From assembly GCA_900299025.1 (NCBI GenBank), contig OMIE01000115.1, forward strand, positions 1-58,017: DNA of 58,017 nt. The letters are read 5' to 3'. Position numbers and translations under genes: made by a program. Of the stretch, positions 33,696-43,576 are shown in pieces. The DNA comes from Burkholderiaceae bacterium. GTDB lineage: Bacteria; Pseudomonadota; Gammaproteobacteria; Burkholderiales; Burkholderiaceae_E. Within the stretch, counting starts at the first letter, position 1. Each line of letters starts with the position of its first letter. The notes beneath the pieces are model-generated. The model searched no databases, was not told the origin of the DNA, and saw only the letters and a program-made list of their open reading frames with translations.

Positions 33696-34616
33696 TCAGG
33701 TCGCCCAGATTCTCGGTGGATGAGCCAAAGGTCGGTCTAGCCAGGGCCTAAGCAAAAGCCAGGCCTGTTGCAAATGTGTCCGCAATGCTTCCGGGTCATC
33801 TCCTACTGACCGAATGATAAGCATGCCATTGCCAAGGCAGCTTGCACCTGCCAAAACGCCGGCAAACGATTCAGTCGACTCAATAGCTGCCAGCGACTGA
33901 TCGAGCATTTCGGCTTCGCTCGTCGACAGTCTTCCGCGCAAACGAGGCGAATAAAGCCACAAGAGCCCGCTGACATGCTTGCCAGCCATCACAGCCGCAC
34001 CGCTTAGCGTGTTGCGCCCGACATAGTGCATCGGATCGCGGTAGAGGAGTTGCCGGTTCACATACACCGAAGTGCATTGATGCAAGTCCACGGCAATATG
34101 GGATTCGCCGCTTTCCTTGCGCCCGAAGACGAGTATTTCCATACTGGCGGCGAAGGCGTCCTCATCGAGGTGCCAGTCGGTCCGTGACCGCAGCGCAGCT
34201 CCCTCAAAGATCAAGGTTTCCTGAGGCAACCATTCAAGCGAAGCACCCGCGCCGAGCTCAAAAGCAAAAGCTTGTCGGATTGGGGTTTTTGCGCGATACC
34301 ACTTGCCCGCTCCAGGGGTTGTCATCACTAAAGCCGCACCCGGCTCCAGTTCAAGCGAAAGCGTAAGTTCGTCCCCACTGGCCAGCCCTCCTGGTGGATG
34401 CAAAACAATGCCATGAGCAGGGTTTGGGCCTTCGGGCCAAAAAAGCTTTTGCAATCGCAAGGGCCCTCCATGATCCTGGTTCAAGACCACGCAGCGTCCT
34501 CGCCGAAGCCCTAGTCGTAGCGAAAGCGCAGCTTCCCAGGCACCGCCGTAAGCAAGAATTTCAGCTTCGCATGCAGCCGATGCGGTGCTTGGCTTAAGTG
34601 GGGGCATGTCGGACAT
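33696..34616 (-). CDS. ureD: urease accessory protein UreD
   Basis: A 306-residue UreD, the scaffold that binds apo-urease and carries nickel with UreF and UreG. Landmarks are [44 protein letters not shown] and a C-terminal [18 protein letters not shown]. The frame is open back to an ATG at 34655, but that start would overlap the divergent crp start. ATG 34616 (or 34607) is more plausible. It is the first gene of the ureDABCEFG operon. A candidate sigma-54 element lies on its upstream side. Confidence 0.93.
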   Translation of the reverse strand: MSDMPPLKPSTASAACEAEILAYGGAWEAALSLRLGLRRGRCVVLNQDHGGPLRLQKLFWPEGPNPAHGIVLHPPGGLASGDELTLSLELEPGAALVMTTPGAGKWYRAKTPIRQAFAFELGAGASLEWLPQETLIFEGAALRSRTDWHLDEDAFAASMEILVFGRKESGESHIAVDLHQCTSVYVNRQLLYRDPMHYVGRNTLSGAAVMAGKHVSGLLWLYSPRLRGRLSTSEAEMLDQSLAAIESTESFAGVLAGASCLGNGMLIIRSVGDDPEALRTHLQQAWLLLRPWLDRPLAHPPRIWAT

Positions 34617-34650
34617 TGGCGACTCAAGGCTGAAGTGTTGCACAATCACA

Positions 34651-34666
34651 AGCATGGCCCATGCCT
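34651..34666 (-). promoter_or_regulatory. candidate sigma-54 -24/-12 element for the urease operon
   Basis: Reading the minus strand, AGGCATGGGCCATGCT has GG and GC 10 bp apart and matches TGGCA/TTGCW at 8 of 10 core bases. The predicted start near 34640 would give a leader of about 24 nt before the ureD ATG. It overlaps the start codon of the divergent crp gene, so chance matching is a real possibility. Confidence 0.33.
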
Positions 34667-35340
34667 CAATCAGCAGTAATTTAGCCTTCTTAAAGCGCGT
34701 GCCCCTTTTTTATGGCTTGCACGAGAGTGCGCTTGAGCGTCTTGCCACCTCGAGCACGCGTCGCAGCTTCGGCAAAGGCAAAGTTGTCGTGAAGGAAGGC
34801 GAACAATCGCATGGCATGTTTGTCATGCTTTCGGGCCGCGCCAAAGTTCAGCGAGCCGATGCCGAGGGCAAGGAAGTCATCCTCGCCGTCCTTGGGCCCG
34901 GTGAATTCTTTGGTGAAATGAGCCTCATCGACGAGGAGCCGCGCTCAGCGACCGTTGTCACCCTCGATCCTTGCGAATTCATAGCGATCACCAAAGAAGC
35001 GTTTCAATTTTTGATTGCGCAAAACAACGAAGTCTGCCTGCGCATCATGCGTAGCCTGGTGCAACGCTTACGTGAGGCAGACAGGCGTATCGAAACCCTA
35101 GCCTTACTCGATGTCTATGGCAGGGTTGCCCAAGTACTCCTCGAATTTGCCGAAAGCGATGCCGGCAATTATGTGGTCAAGGATAGGATCGCTCGGCAAG
35201 ATATTGCCAAAATGGTTGGTGCCTCGCGGGAGATGGTCTCCAGAGTCATGAAGGCTCTCGAAACCGAAGGCTACATTGAGTCAATGCCAGAAGGCAGACT
35301 GCTTTTACACGAGCGACTTCGACTACTCGCCAGTTCGTGA
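34654..35340 (+). CDS. Crp/Fnr family transcriptional regulator
   Basis: A 228-residue regulator. An N-terminal cyclic-nucleotide-binding domain has the phosphate-binding cassette FGEMSLIDEEPRSATV (86-101) with R97-S98, matching the cAMP contact of Crp. A long dimerisation helix and a winged HTH follow (RQDIAKMVGASREMVSRVMKALE, 181-203). There is no N-terminal cysteine cluster, so it is not an oxygen-sensing FNR. A class III cyclase starts one base after its stop, so cAMP is the likely ligand. It is divergent from the urease operon; the start codons of crp and ureD are 37 bp apart. The ATG 34654 has no clear ribosome binding site. Confidence 0.9.
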   Translation: MAHASISSNLAFLKRVPLFYGLHESALERLATSSTRRSFGKGKVVVKEGEQSHGMFVMLSGRAKVQRADAEGKEVILAVLGPGEFFGEMSLIDEEPRSATVVTLDPCEFIAITKEAFQFLIAQNNEVCLRIMRSLVQRLREADRRIETLALLDVYGRVAQVLLEFAESDAGNYVVKDRIARQDIAKMVGASREMVSRVMKALETEGYIESMPEGRLLLHERLRLLASS

Positions 35341-35341
35341 T

Positions 35342-37183
35342 ATGGGGCTTTGGCGCGTACCTCTTTTGATCGGCTTCGCCGGCTTTTTGCTCAGTATGCT
35401 CTTAAGTAGCGGCCTTCCCTGGCCCGGAAGTTTGCAACGAGCGGCTTCCCTACTCGGCGATCAATGGAACCGGATGAGCGCAAGCGATAGCACCGAGTCA
35501 CGCGTTGTCATTGTTGATATCGACGAAGCAAGCCTTAAGGCACTTGGATCCTGGCCATGGGAACGTAAAGCCTTGGCGCAATTGCTCACGCAATTGTTCG
35601 AAACTCATCAAGTAGCTGCTGTGGGCCTTGACCTTGTCCTACCGGAGCCCCGCGACCTCGAAGGCGATGAGGCGATTCAACAGCTCTTACAAGCTTATCC
35701 CCTTGTGTTGTCGCAAGCCTTTGGCCTTGGACAATCGCAAGCAGCTGATGCTGGCGAGGTGAGCAGTCGTTGGCCTCAAGAAGTAGAACTTGCATCGGGG
35801 ACTGCGATTGCCCAAGCAAGCGGCCATGTGGGTCACCATGCCGGCCTAAACCCGCGTTGCACAGGCCATATTAGCTGGTTACCCGAAGACGATGGCGTCG
35901 TAAGGCGACTACCGCTGCTTTTGCGATATCGCGATCAATGGCACGCAAGCCTATCACTCGCTGTGCTGGCTTGTATGGGCCTATTGCCCGAGAAGGTCAC
36001 GATGGTTCCGCGATGGCCGGCGGGACAAATCTTAAGTGCGGGCTTCCTGGATTTAGCGAGCGATACCCAAGGGCTTTGGTCGATTCCCTACACACGCTCA
36101 AACCAAGCCTGGCTCAGCGTGCCTGCACATCTGGCCTATGAATCACGCGAACCGATTAGTGCGCTCCGGGGAGCGATCGTGTTGATCGGATCCTCTGCCT
36201 TAGGCGTAAGCGACCGCGTAGCAACCCCTATGGCCGCCTCTCAGGCAGGGGTGGTCGTGCATGCTCAGGCGACTGCCGCCTTGCTCGATCAAATTTCCCA
36301 GGAGGATCCAAAGGCACAGTCAAGCTGGATCGGTGTGAAGGCTTGGTTTCTGGTCCAAGGCTTATGCCTGCTCGCTATAAGCTTTATCGTGGTGAGCTGC
36401 CGCTATCGTCGCTATCTCAGTCTTGCGATGTCGAGTGCCGGTCTTGCGATCGGCCTCACGCTTTCGAGCTTTATGCTAACCGATACCCATCAGTTGCAAT
36501 TAGTGCTCGGTCCACCGATCGCTATTGCATGTGCGGCGCTCGCGAGCCTGGCGTGGAGCTTGCGTAATGAACGTCAAACAGCAGGGCGCCTGCGACGACT
36601 CTTTGCAGACTATGTGCCTGCGAATGTCTTGGAACATTTGCTTGCCGAGGGCTCAGCCCAGCCTTTGTCGCCTTCGCGCGAACATCTCGTGGTGATGTTT
36701 GTTGATGCGGTTGGGTCGACTCGTCTTGCTCGCCATGAGAGCCCCGAGGTCTTTGCCCAAAAGCTGCGCGGCCAGCTCGATGCATGGACTGCGCTCATTC
36801 ATCAACATGGCGGCACGCTCGATAAGTACTTAGGCGACGGTTTGATGGCATTTTGGGGAGCTCCCTTGAGCACCCCTGACGATGCAGACCGCGCCCTTGA
36901 GGCTGCCTTAGCAATTCAAGCCGCCGCTGGCCTTTCCAAACGGATTGGTATTGCAAGCGGCGAAGCCCTGGTCGGGGATCTGGGGACAAGCATGCGTCGA
37001 AGTTACACCGCACTTGGCGAAGTGGTCAACCGCGCCGAGCGGCTGCAACGCGAAGCAAGTGCCGACGGCATTTTGCTCGATCAGGCACTTGCCCAAAGCG
37101 TTAAGCGTCATCAGGTGCAGACCTGCGGGGCACGCCTGCTGCCGGGCTACGACGGAGAGGTTGAGACCTATCGTCCGGTTTAG
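35342..37183 (+). CDS. CHASE2-domain class III adenylate cyclase, membrane-bound
   Basis: A 613-residue sensor cyclase. One N-terminal membrane segment (LLIGFAGFLLSMLLSSG) precedes a periplasmic CHASE2 domain, with VVIVDIDEASLKALGSWPWERKA, GLDLVLPEPRD and GAIVLIGSSALGVSD. Three membrane segments follow around 340-425, then a catalytic domain. Metal-binding D455 (FVDAVGST) and D499 (KYLGDG), adenine-specifying K495 and T556, N563 and R567 (VVNRAERL) are all present, so it should make cAMP. The start ATG is one base after the crp stop. The signal sensed is unknown. The last 83 bp overlap the convergent ATPase gene. Confidence 0.9.
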   Translation: MGLWRVPLLIGFAGFLLSMLLSSGLPWPGSLQRAASLLGDQWNRMSASDSTESRVVIVDIDEASLKALGSWPWERKALAQLLTQLFETHQVAAVGLDLVLPEPRDLEGDEAIQQLLQAYPLVLSQAFGLGQSQAADAGEVSSRWPQEVELASGTAIAQASGHVGHHAGLNPRCTGHISWLPEDDGVVRRLPLLLRYRDQWHASLSLAVLACMGLLPEKVTMVPRWPAGQILSAGFLDLASDTQGLWSIPYTRSNQAWLSVPAHLAYESREPISALRGAIVLIGSSALGVSDRVATPMAASQAGVVVHAQATAALLDQISQEDPKAQSSWIGVKAWFLVQGLCLLAISFIVVSCRYRRYLSLAMSSAGLAIGLTLSSFMLTDTHQLQLVLGPPIAIACAALASLAWSLRNERQTAGRLRRLFADYVPANVLEHLLAEGSAQPLSPSREHLVVMFVDAVGSTRLARHESPEVFAQKLRGQLDAWTALIHQHGGTLDKYLGDGLMAFWGAPLSTPDDADRALEAALAIQAAAGLSKRIGIASGEALVGDLGTSMRRSYTALGEVVNRAERLQREASADGILLDQALAQSVKRHQVQTCGARLLPGYDGEVETYRPV

Positions 37184-38309
37184 GCCACAAACAATGCATC
37201 TTCGCGCCGCTTCCGGCCCCGGGGAGATCGGACTGTAAGCGATGGATGCTTCGCAAGCGCCTTTTGCCGTCATCGCTTCGCTCAAGATGCAAAACCACAT
37301 CAACCGCTGAGCGTATTTGCGAATCAAGCATCTCCGGATGCGATGTGCCCAGCGCGATGGCAGCCATCGAAGCAAGTCTTACCAATGCATCGGCGGCAGA
37401 GTTGGCATGTACAGTCCCCATCGAACCCCTATGACCTGTGTTGAGCGCAGCCAGCAGTTCGATAACCTCATCGCCGCGAACCTCACCGAGGATTAAACGA
37501 TCCGGACGCATGCGCAGGGCATTACGCAACAGCATCCGCATCGTGAGCTCCCCCTTACCCTCTAGATTGGGCGGTCTTGACTCGAGCCTGACCACATGAG
37601 GCTGTGATAAGCGCAGCTCGGCAGCATCTTCAAGTGTCAGGATTCTTTCGCCTTCGTCAATACATGCCGACAGCGCATTAAGCAGTGAAGTCTTGCCTGC
37701 GCCCGTACCACCGCTAATAATCAGGTTTGCGCGTTGACGAACCAGATCGCCTAGGATGTCGGCCGCCTCGGTGGTCATGCATCCTGCTTGCACCCAATCG
37801 GCAAGCAAGCGAGGTCCACCAATAAAGCGACGGATCGAAAGCTGGGGGCCATCGACTGCAGCCGGCCGAACAACGGCATTAACTCGTGATCCGTCGGGTA
37901 AGCGTGAATCGGCCATGGGTGAGGATTCGTCAATGCGTCTTCCGCCACGTGATACCAGGCGATCGATGATGCGAAGCAGGTGAGCCTCGTTGTCAAACCG
38001 TTGGGTACTTCGATACAAACGCCCCTGTCGCTCATACCAGATTGCCTCAGGTCCATTCACCAGTATGTCACCCACTTTGTCATCGGCAAGCAAGGGCTCA
38101 AGTGGGCCTAAGCCCATGAGTTCGCCATGGATGCGTTGCAACTGGTCGGCTTGAAGCGCACCGTTTTGTTCACTCAAGGCGAGTGATAAAGCACCTTTGA
38201 GCCGCTCTTGCAACTGCTCGGGGTTCATCTTAGCGAGGGCGCGCGGCCCGTGTTCGCCGATTAATCGCTCAATGGCCCGTTGCTGAATGCTGCGATCGTC
38301 CCAGTTCAT
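37101..38309 (-). CDS. cpaF: Tad/Flp pilus-type secretion ATPase, CpaF/TadA family
   Basis: A 402-residue CpaF-type ATPase. An N-terminal helical domain is followed by [21 protein letters not shown], Walker [11 protein letters not shown] (199-208), the Walker B region RLILGEVRG (271-279) and the His box [14 protein letters not shown] (291-304). It would energise pilus assembly or type II-like secretion. The last 50 residues or so are Pro/Arg/Ser-rich and not typical of CpaF; the last 27 codons overlap the cyclase gene. Only the secretin cpaC accompanies it here. No prepilin, TadB/TadC, TadV or CpaB gene is present, so it must cooperate with genes elsewhere or be a remnant. Confidence 0.88.
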   Translation of the reverse strand: MNWDDRSIQQRAIERLIGEHGPRALAKMNPEQLQERLKGALSLALSEQNGALQADQLQRIHGELMGLGPLEPLLADDKVGDILVNGPEAIWYERQGRLYRSTQRFDNEAHLLRIIDRLVSRGGRRIDESSPMADSRLPDGSRVNAVVRPAAVDGPQLSIRRFIGGPRLLADWVQAGCMTTEAADILGDLVRQRANLIISGGTGAGKTSLLNALSACIDEGERILTLEDAAELRLSQPHVVRLESRPPNLEGKGELTMRMLLRNALRMRPDRLILGEVRGDEVIELLAALNTGHRGSMGTVHANSAADALVRLASMAAIALGTSHPEMLDSQIRSAVDVVLHLERSDDGKRRLRSIHRLQSDLPGAGSGAKMHCLWPKPDDRSQPLRRSPAAGVPRRSAPDDA

Positions 38310-39700
38310 TGAATGGCCCCTTGATGGCGGATGAGTCGGCGCGGTGTAACGACAAAGACTAATTCGCTGTGATGCTGGTGGTGATCGCGAGAGCCAAGCA
38401 AACCATGAAAGACTTTGGATTCGATCAGACCCGGCAGGCCGCGGCGACCATGTTCCTCACCGAAATGGATAAGTCCGCCCACTACGTAGCTCTCTCCATC
38501 ATCAAGTGTGACGGTTGTGCTTGCTTTGCGAACCGTCACCAAGGGCAATACCGAGCCGCGCTCGCCCGCACTCACAAGCACGCCATCACGGGATAGTTCC
38601 GAGACCTCAGGAGCCACCTTTAATTCGATACGGCCATCGGACATGAGACGCGGCATGAATTTGAGACTCACGCCGTACTCTCGCTCATCGAGCCTTGTAG
38701 TAATGCTCGCCTGTTCGCCTTGTCCTTGCTGAATTGAGATGGGTATAAAAACTTTTCCGCCCGATAAGAACTGTGCCTCGCTACCGCTTTGCGCCATGAG
38801 ATTGGGTTGAGCAAGCAATCGCCATTGGGAACGCGAGGCCTCGGCGTCGACGCCAATGACCGATGCGCCTCGAATGAGACGTACCAAGGCGGCTGCGCCG
38901 CGAGAAAAGCCAGCCTGAGCACTCCACTGGCCCAGACCGTTCGACACAGGCTGCTCTTTGCCCATTTGCCAGTCAATCCCAAGCTTATCGAGCAATCGCG
39001 ATGAGACCTCGGCAATCCTTACTTCCAACATGATTTGCTCAGCAGGGCGAATATGTAGCCAGTTGACCAATCGCAAACCGGAAAAGGACTGGGCCTCGAG
39101 CCATAGTTTGATCAAGGACTCGAGCGCCTTGCCCTGCTCAGCCTGTGCCACCTCACCCTCTAAAACAATCAGCGCACCGCGTGCACTCAATTGAACCCGA
39201 GGAGCGGACCATGGCGATACACGAGCCTCTTGGGCTACCCATTCGCTAAGAAGTGCTTGTGCCTGGCTTAAATCAACGCCGACCTCGAGCCGCCAAACCG
39301 TACAGCTTGGCTCGCCGCCAGATGAGTCCGGATCAAAGCCGAGCCTCAGCTCGCTGTGCCCTGGTTTTTCCGCTTTAAGCAAATGGCTATGGCCCGGCCC
39401 ACTTTGAACGCTCATCACATCGGGGCGCGCATTCCAACGCGCACGCTCTTTGCGCGTTGATAAGGACAAGGCTTTGAGTTCACCAAGGTTTAGGCGAATC
39501 GGATCAGCGTGGTGATGGCAGTCTGTCGATCCGGGTCCCAATGAAAGCGCCGCCCCTGGCTGCGCTGCTAGCGTCGCTATCGATGCTGGCAGGTCAACAG
39601 ACAGCGAGGCTGACTCGGCGGACTTAACAAGACCGTGTTGAAAAAGCATCAACAGCGTTAAAACACACAACATGAGAAAGCTGGGAAATCGGCTTTGCAT
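38306..39700 (-). CDS. cpaC: Tad/Flp pilus secretin, CpaC/RcpA family
   Basis: A 464-residue outer-membrane secretin precursor. A signal peptide (FLMLCVLTLLMLFQHGLVKS) is followed by an N-terminal pilus-secretin domain with LNLGELKALSLS. A BON-like segment (RVQLSARGALIVLEGEVAQAEQGKAL) comes next, and then the secretin core IMLEVRIAEVSSRLLDKLGIDW, GVSLKFMPRLMSDGRIELKVAPEVSELS, TVTLDDGESYVVGGLI and ELVFVVTPRRLI. It would form the gated pore of a Tad-type system. It has a perfect AGGAGG (39707-39712) 6 bp before the ATG and overlaps cpaF by 4 bp, so both are well translated. Confidence 0.9.
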   Translation of the reverse strand: MQSRFPSFLMLCVLTLLMLFQHGLVKSAESASLSVDLPASIATLAAQPGAALSLGPGSTDCHHHADPIRLNLGELKALSLSTRKERARWNARPDVMSVQSGPGHSHLLKAEKPGHSELRLGFDPDSSGGEPSCTVWRLEVGVDLSQAQALLSEWVAQEARVSPWSAPRVQLSARGALIVLEGEVAQAEQGKALESLIKLWLEAQSFSGLRLVNWLHIRPAEQIMLEVRIAEVSSRLLDKLGIDWQMGKEQPVSNGLGQWSAQAGFSRGAAALVRLIRGASVIGVDAEASRSQWRLLAQPNLMAQSGSEAQFLSGGKVFIPISIQQGQGEQASITTRLDEREYGVSLKFMPRLMSDGRIELKVAPEVSELSRDGVLVSAGERGSVLPLVTVRKASTTVTLDDGESYVVGGLIHFGEEHGRRGLPGLIESKVFHGLLGSRDHHQHHSELVFVVTPRRLIRHQGAIQ

Positions 39701-39813
39701 GGACTGCCTCCTGAGAATGATCCCGAAGGGTCATCCTTTTGACCGATTGACTTTCTTGCTGCGGTGTAAAATCACGGGGTCGCGCCATCAGGCGTTAAAG
39801 ATCAAGGGCAAGC
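39701..39813. promoter_or_regulatory. divergent region between cpaC and yebC
   Basis: This 113-bp gap contains the cpaC ribosome binding site, a short imperfect hairpin (ATGATCCC-GAA-GGGTCAT, 39717-39733) and a TAAAAT at 39767-39772 that may be the yebC -10 box. The nearest TTGACT (39747-39752) is only 14 bp before it, too close for a normal sigma-70 promoter. Confidence 0.25.
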
Positions 39814-40542
39814 ATGGCCGGTCATTCGAAGTGGGCCAATATTCAGCACCGCAAGGGACGTCAAGACGCCAAACGCGGCAAACTTTTTACCCGGCTGATC
39901 CGGGAAATCACCGTAGCTGCGCGCATCGGTGGTAGCGATAGCGATACCAACCCTAGGTTGCGACTGGCGATGGACAAGGCCTCTGAAGCCAATATGCCCA
40001 AGGATACCGTGCAACGAGCAATTGCTCGCGGTGCAGGCGGCTTGGAGGGTGCTCACTACGAAGAGATTCGCTATGAAGGTTATGGCATTGCGGGGGCAGC
40101 AATTATTGTTGACTGCATGACTGATAACCGGACCCGAACCGTTGCCGAAGTTCGTCATGCCTTCTCAAAGTTCGGTGGCAATTTGGGCACCGACGGCTCA
40201 GTGGCTTTTCAATTCCGCCATTGCGGCCAAATCCTATTTGCACCTGGCACCTCCGAAGAAAAGGTCATCGAGGTGGCACTTGATTCAGGCGCCGACGATG
40301 TCATTCGCGGTGATGACGACTCGATTGAAGTTGTGTGCGAGCCAGGACTCTTTGAACCGCTAAGACGTGCACTTGATAAGGCTGGCCTGAAAAGCGAGAT
40401 TGCTGCGATTGTTATGAAACCCGACAATGAAATCGCGCTCGAAGGTGATGACGCCGAGAAAATGCAAAAGCTACTCGATGCGCTTGAAGCGCTTGATGAC
40501 GTGCAAGAGGTGTACACCAATGCGTCGATGGGTGAAACATGA
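39814..40542 (+). CDS. yebC: YebC/PmpR family protein (TACO1-like)
   Basis: A 242-residue YebC with [22 protein letters not shown] at the start, [27 protein letters not shown] and [20 protein letters not shown]. Known members act as DNA-binding regulators or, in recent work, as translation factors that help ribosomes pass polyproline stretches. It has AAGGG before the ATG and overlaps purD by 4 bp. It begins the conserved housekeeping block up to rng. Confidence 0.96.
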   Translation: MAGHSKWANIQHRKGRQDAKRGKLFTRLIREITVAARIGGSDSDTNPRLRLAMDKASEANMPKDTVQRAIARGAGGLEGAHYEEIRYEGYGIAGAAIIVDCMTDNRTRTVAEVRHAFSKFGGNLGTDGSVAFQFRHCGQILFAPGTSEEKVIEVALDSGADDVIRGDDDSIEVVCEPGLFEPLRRALDKAGLKSEIAAIVMKPDNEIALEGDDAEKMQKLLDALEALDDVQEVYTNASMGET

Positions 40543-41870
40543 AGTTGCTGGTGATTGGATCAGGCGGACGCGAACACGCTATTGCTTGGAAACTAGCGCA
40601 GTCGGCTAAAGTCACACAAGTTTATGTCGCTCCGGGCAATGGAGGAACAGCGCACGAACCCAAGGTTCAAAACCTGGCTTTGAGCGATCAGGTGGCCCTG
40701 GCAGACTTCGCGATTCAAGAAGGCATTCGATTCACCGTGGTCGGGCCCGAAGCACCACTTGCAGCGGGTATTGTCGATTATTTTCAATCGAGAAAACTGG
40801 CCATCTTCGGCCCTAGTCGTGAAGCGGCTCAACTTGAGTCGTCAAAGGATTTCGCCAAACAGTTCATGACCCGATTTGGTATTCCTACCGCTGATTATCA
40901 AAGCTTTACCGATCCGGACTTGGCGCACCGCTACGTCGAGGAGCAAGGTGCCCCCATCGTCATTAAGGCAGATGGATTAGCCGCCGGCAAAGGCGTTGTC
41001 GTTGCCCAAAGTCTTCAAGACGCCCATCAAGCCATCGACTGGATGCTCAAGGACCAAAGTTTTGGTCAGGCCGGCGCTCGCGTTGTCATTGAGGCTTGTT
41101 TACAAGGCGAGGAGGCAAGCTTCATTGCGATGGTTGATGGTGAACATGTGCTCGCCCTCGCATCGAGTCAGGACCATAAAAGGCTGGGCGATGCTGACAC
41201 CGGACCGAATACCGGAGGCATGGGAGCCTACTCACCCGCACCTGTTGTCACGCCCGATATTCATGCCTTTGTGATGCGTGAGGTGATGAATAAGGCGGTC
41301 AAAGGCATGGCGGCCGAAGGTCGTCGGTATGTGGGCTTTTTGTATGCGGGCTTAATGATCGACCCAACAAAGACGGTCAAAGTGCTTGAGTTCAATTGTC
41401 GCCTCGGCGATCCTGAAACCCAACCGCTTATGGCAAGGCTGCGAAGTGACCTGGTGGACTTGATTGAAGCAGCGCTCGCTGGAAAGCTCGATCACATCGA
41501 AGCACAATGGGACCGGCGCCACGCGGTAGGCGTTGTTCTGGCAGCGCAGGGCTACCCCCAAGCACCGCGGGTCGGTGACCCGATTGGCGGTTTGCAAAAC
41601 AAGGGCGCTGCAGGCTGCCTCGGTCAGGCAAGTAGCCTCGCAGACCCGGCAAGCCTTGATCGACTGGTTTTTCATGCAGGCACTGAGGAGCGAGACGGTG
41701 CACTGCTAAGCAGTGGTGGCCGTGTGCTTTGCGCAGTCGGCATGGGTGACAGCATCAAGCTGGCTCAGCAACACGCCTATGAGAGCATGGCACAAATCCA
41801 CCTCGATGGCGGACAATACCGCAAGGACATTGCCTGGCGTGCACGCCGCAACCATGGCACAAGCTCATAG
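40539..41870 (+). CDS. purD: phosphoribosylamine-glycine ligase
   Basis: A 443-residue PurD, a little longer than the usual 420-430. It begins [19 protein letters not shown] and has the ATP-grasp loop [44 protein letters not shown] and [13 protein letters not shown]. It makes glycinamide ribonucleotide in purine synthesis. The extra length is at the C-terminus ([19 protein letters not shown]). It overlaps yebC by 4 bp and is followed by hemF after 21 bp. Confidence 0.96.
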   Translation: MKLLVIGSGGREHAIAWKLAQSAKVTQVYVAPGNGGTAHEPKVQNLALSDQVALADFAIQEGIRFTVVGPEAPLAAGIVDYFQSRKLAIFGPSREAAQLESSKDFAKQFMTRFGIPTADYQSFTDPDLAHRYVEEQGAPIVIKADGLAAGKGVVVAQSLQDAHQAIDWMLKDQSFGQAGARVVIEACLQGEEASFIAMVDGEHVLALASSQDHKRLGDADTGPNTGGMGAYSPAPVVTPDIHAFVMREVMNKAVKGMAAEGRRYVGFLYAGLMIDPTKTVKVLEFNCRLGDPETQPLMARLRSDLVDLIEAALAGKLDHIEAQWDRRHAVGVVLAAQGYPQAPRVGDPIGGLQNKGAAGCLGQASSLADPASLDRLVFHAGTEERDGALLSSGGRVLCAVGMGDSIKLAQQHAYESMAQIHLDGGQYRKDIAWRARRNHGTSS

Positions 41871-41891
41871 CTCAGATAGGATAAAACGCCG

Positions 41892-42800
41892 ATGACAGGC
41901 ATCATGGATCAGGCAAGGGACTACTTTGTCGGACTGCAATCAGGGATCGTGCAAGCACTCGAATCACTCGATGGGCAGGCCTTCGCGCTTGACCAGTGGG
42001 AACGTCCTGAGGGCGGCGGCGGCATATCGCGTGTTATTGAGGAAGGTGCATTATTTGAGCGCGGCGGCTGCAATTTCTCACACGTCATGGGCGATCGACT
42101 GCCGCCCTCGGCAAGTGCGCACCGGCCAGAACTAGCCGGCCGTCGCTGGGAAGCCATGGGCGTTTCATTGGTATTGCATCCACGTAATCCCTATGTGCCA
42201 ACGGTTCACATGAACGTTCGTCTTTTTATGACATTCACGAGTAGCCAACAGGATAGGGATGTCGACGGTTGGTGTGGTGGCGGCATGGACTTAACGCCCT
42301 ATTACGGTTTTGAAGACGATGCCAGGCACTTTCACCTGCAATGCAAAAACGCACTCGATCCCTTTGGTAAGCAATGGCACCCTCGCTTCAAACGCTGGTG
42401 CGACGAATATTTTTTTCTCAAACACCGGCAGGAAGCGCGCGGGGTTGGCGGGATTTTTTTCGACGACTTAAGCGAACCGAGCTTAGAAGAAGCCTTTGCG
42501 CTAACTCGTTCGGTGGGCGACTCGTTTTTAGATGCCTACGTTCCAATTGTCGAAAAGCGACGGTCCACTGCCTATGGGGAGCGCGAGCGCGACTTCCAGG
42601 CCTATCGTCGCGGGCGGTATGTTGAATTCAACTTGGTGTTTGACCGCGGCACCTTATTTGGCCTGCAATCGCAGGGAAGAACCGAATCGATCCTCATGTC
42701 GATGCCCCCGATCGTGAAGTGGCGCTACAACTGGCGTCCCGAGCCGGACAGCCCCGAAGCATCGTTGTACGAATTGATCAAGCCAAAGGATTGGGTCTGA
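41892..42800 (+). CDS. hemF: oxygen-dependent coproporphyrinogen III oxidase
   Basis: A 302-residue HemF with [54 protein letters not shown] and [14 protein letters not shown] at the C-terminal side. It oxidatively decarboxylates two propionate side chains in aerobic heme synthesis, which suggests an aerobic organism. The ATG at 41892 is 21 bp after purD. Its stop overlaps the probable start region of nadD. Confidence 0.97.
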   Translation: MTGIMDQARDYFVGLQSGIVQALESLDGQAFALDQWERPEGGGGISRVIEEGALFERGGCNFSHVMGDRLPPSASAHRPELAGRRWEAMGVSLVLHPRNPYVPTVHMNVRLFMTFTSSQQDRDVDGWCGGGMDLTPYYGFEDDARHFHLQCKNALDPFGKQWHPRFKRWCDEYFFLKHRQEARGVGGIFFDDLSEPSLEEAFALTRSVGDSFLDAYVPIVEKRRSTAYGERERDFQAYRRGRYVEFNLVFDRGTLFGLQSQGRTESILMSMPPIVKWRYNWRPEPDSPEASLYELIKPKDWV

Positions 42801-43567
42801 CCCGGCTTGCTATTGGTTCACCAAGTTGGGGCTGGCTCGGTGGCAGCTTTGACCCACCACACCTTGGTCATCTAGCGCTAGGACATGCCGCCAGGCTTGC
42901 GCTTGGGCTTGATCAACTCCGTTTTATGCCAACGGGACAGTCCTGGCAAAAGCAATCCGAAAAGCTCAAAAGCCTCCAATATCGCCCCAGTACCGCGCAG
43001 CGTCTGGCCATGTTATCGAGCTTGCTGTCGACTTCTGATCGCTCTTTTTTTGACATTGATGATCGCGAGATAAGGCGCTATGAGGCAAGTGAACAGCCCA
43101 CTTACAGCATCGATACCGTGAAAGAGTTGGCCCGAGATCATCCTGATAAGCGGCGTGTGATGATTATCGGTGCGGATCAGCTTAGAAATTTGCCAAGTTG
43201 GAAGCACTATGACGCGCTGCTCGATTATGTGCACCTTGGGGTAACAGGTCGCCCAGGCTTTGGGCTTCAAGATCTGCCAGAAACCGTCGAACAACTCGTT
43301 CAGCAGTTCGGCTGCGATCACCTGCCCTGGAAGAGTCACGGGCACATCGTTTTCTTTTCGATGTCACCCGTGCCCATCTCCTCGACGCTGCTGCGGCGAG
43401 AACTTGCCACATGGACGACGCTCAGTGAGCCTCGCCTAGGTGCCCATGTCGAGGCACAAGCACTTCGAGGTTTTCTCGGAGAGCCATTGTTGGACTATAT
43501 TAAGCAACACGGGCTGTATCGGCCGATCCTGGCAGACTCAGAACAGGATCCACAAAGATCTCATTGA
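42791..43567 (+). CDS. nadD: nicotinate-nucleotide adenylyltransferase, non-ATG start
   Basis: NadD of about 256-258 residues with the nucleotidyltransferase motif [39 protein letters not shown] and [10 protein letters not shown]. It adenylylates nicotinate mononucleotide in NAD synthesis. There is no ATG before the conserved GWLGGSF region. In-frame options are GTG 42719 (deep inside hemF), TTG 42791, or CTG 42797. The CTG overlaps the hemF stop (CTGA) and has AAAGGA 6 bp before it. I give TTG 42791, but the CTG is well placed for coupled initiation. The start is therefore unsettled while the identity is firm. Confidence 0.9.
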   Translation: MGLTRLAIGSPSWGWLGGSFDPPHLGHLALGHAARLALGLDQLRFMPTGQSWQKQSEKLKSLQYRPSTAQRLAMLSSLLSTSDRSFFDIDDREIRRYEASEQPTYSIDTVKELARDHPDKRRVMIIGADQLRNLPSWKHYDALLDYVHLGVTGRPGFGLQDLPETVEQLVQQFGCDHLPWKSHGHIVFFSMSPVPISSTLLRRELATWTTLSEPRLGAHVEAQALRGFLGEPLLDYIKQHGLYRPILADSEQDPQRSH

Positions 43568-43576
43568 AGGAACGAT

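Noticed and set aside
34628-34641. GG-N10-GC pattern pointing toward crp on the plus strand
   Set aside because: The -12 part is good (TTGCA) but the -24 part is AAGGCTG, and transcription would start at the ATG itself. Treated as chance.
34654-35340. FNR-type oxygen sensor
   Set aside because: There is no N-terminal cysteine cluster; the cassette carries the Arg-Ser pair of cAMP-binding Crp proteins.
39747-39772. TTGACT...TAAAAT as a sigma-70 promoter for yebC
   Set aside because: The spacer is only 14 bp, outside the usual 16-18.
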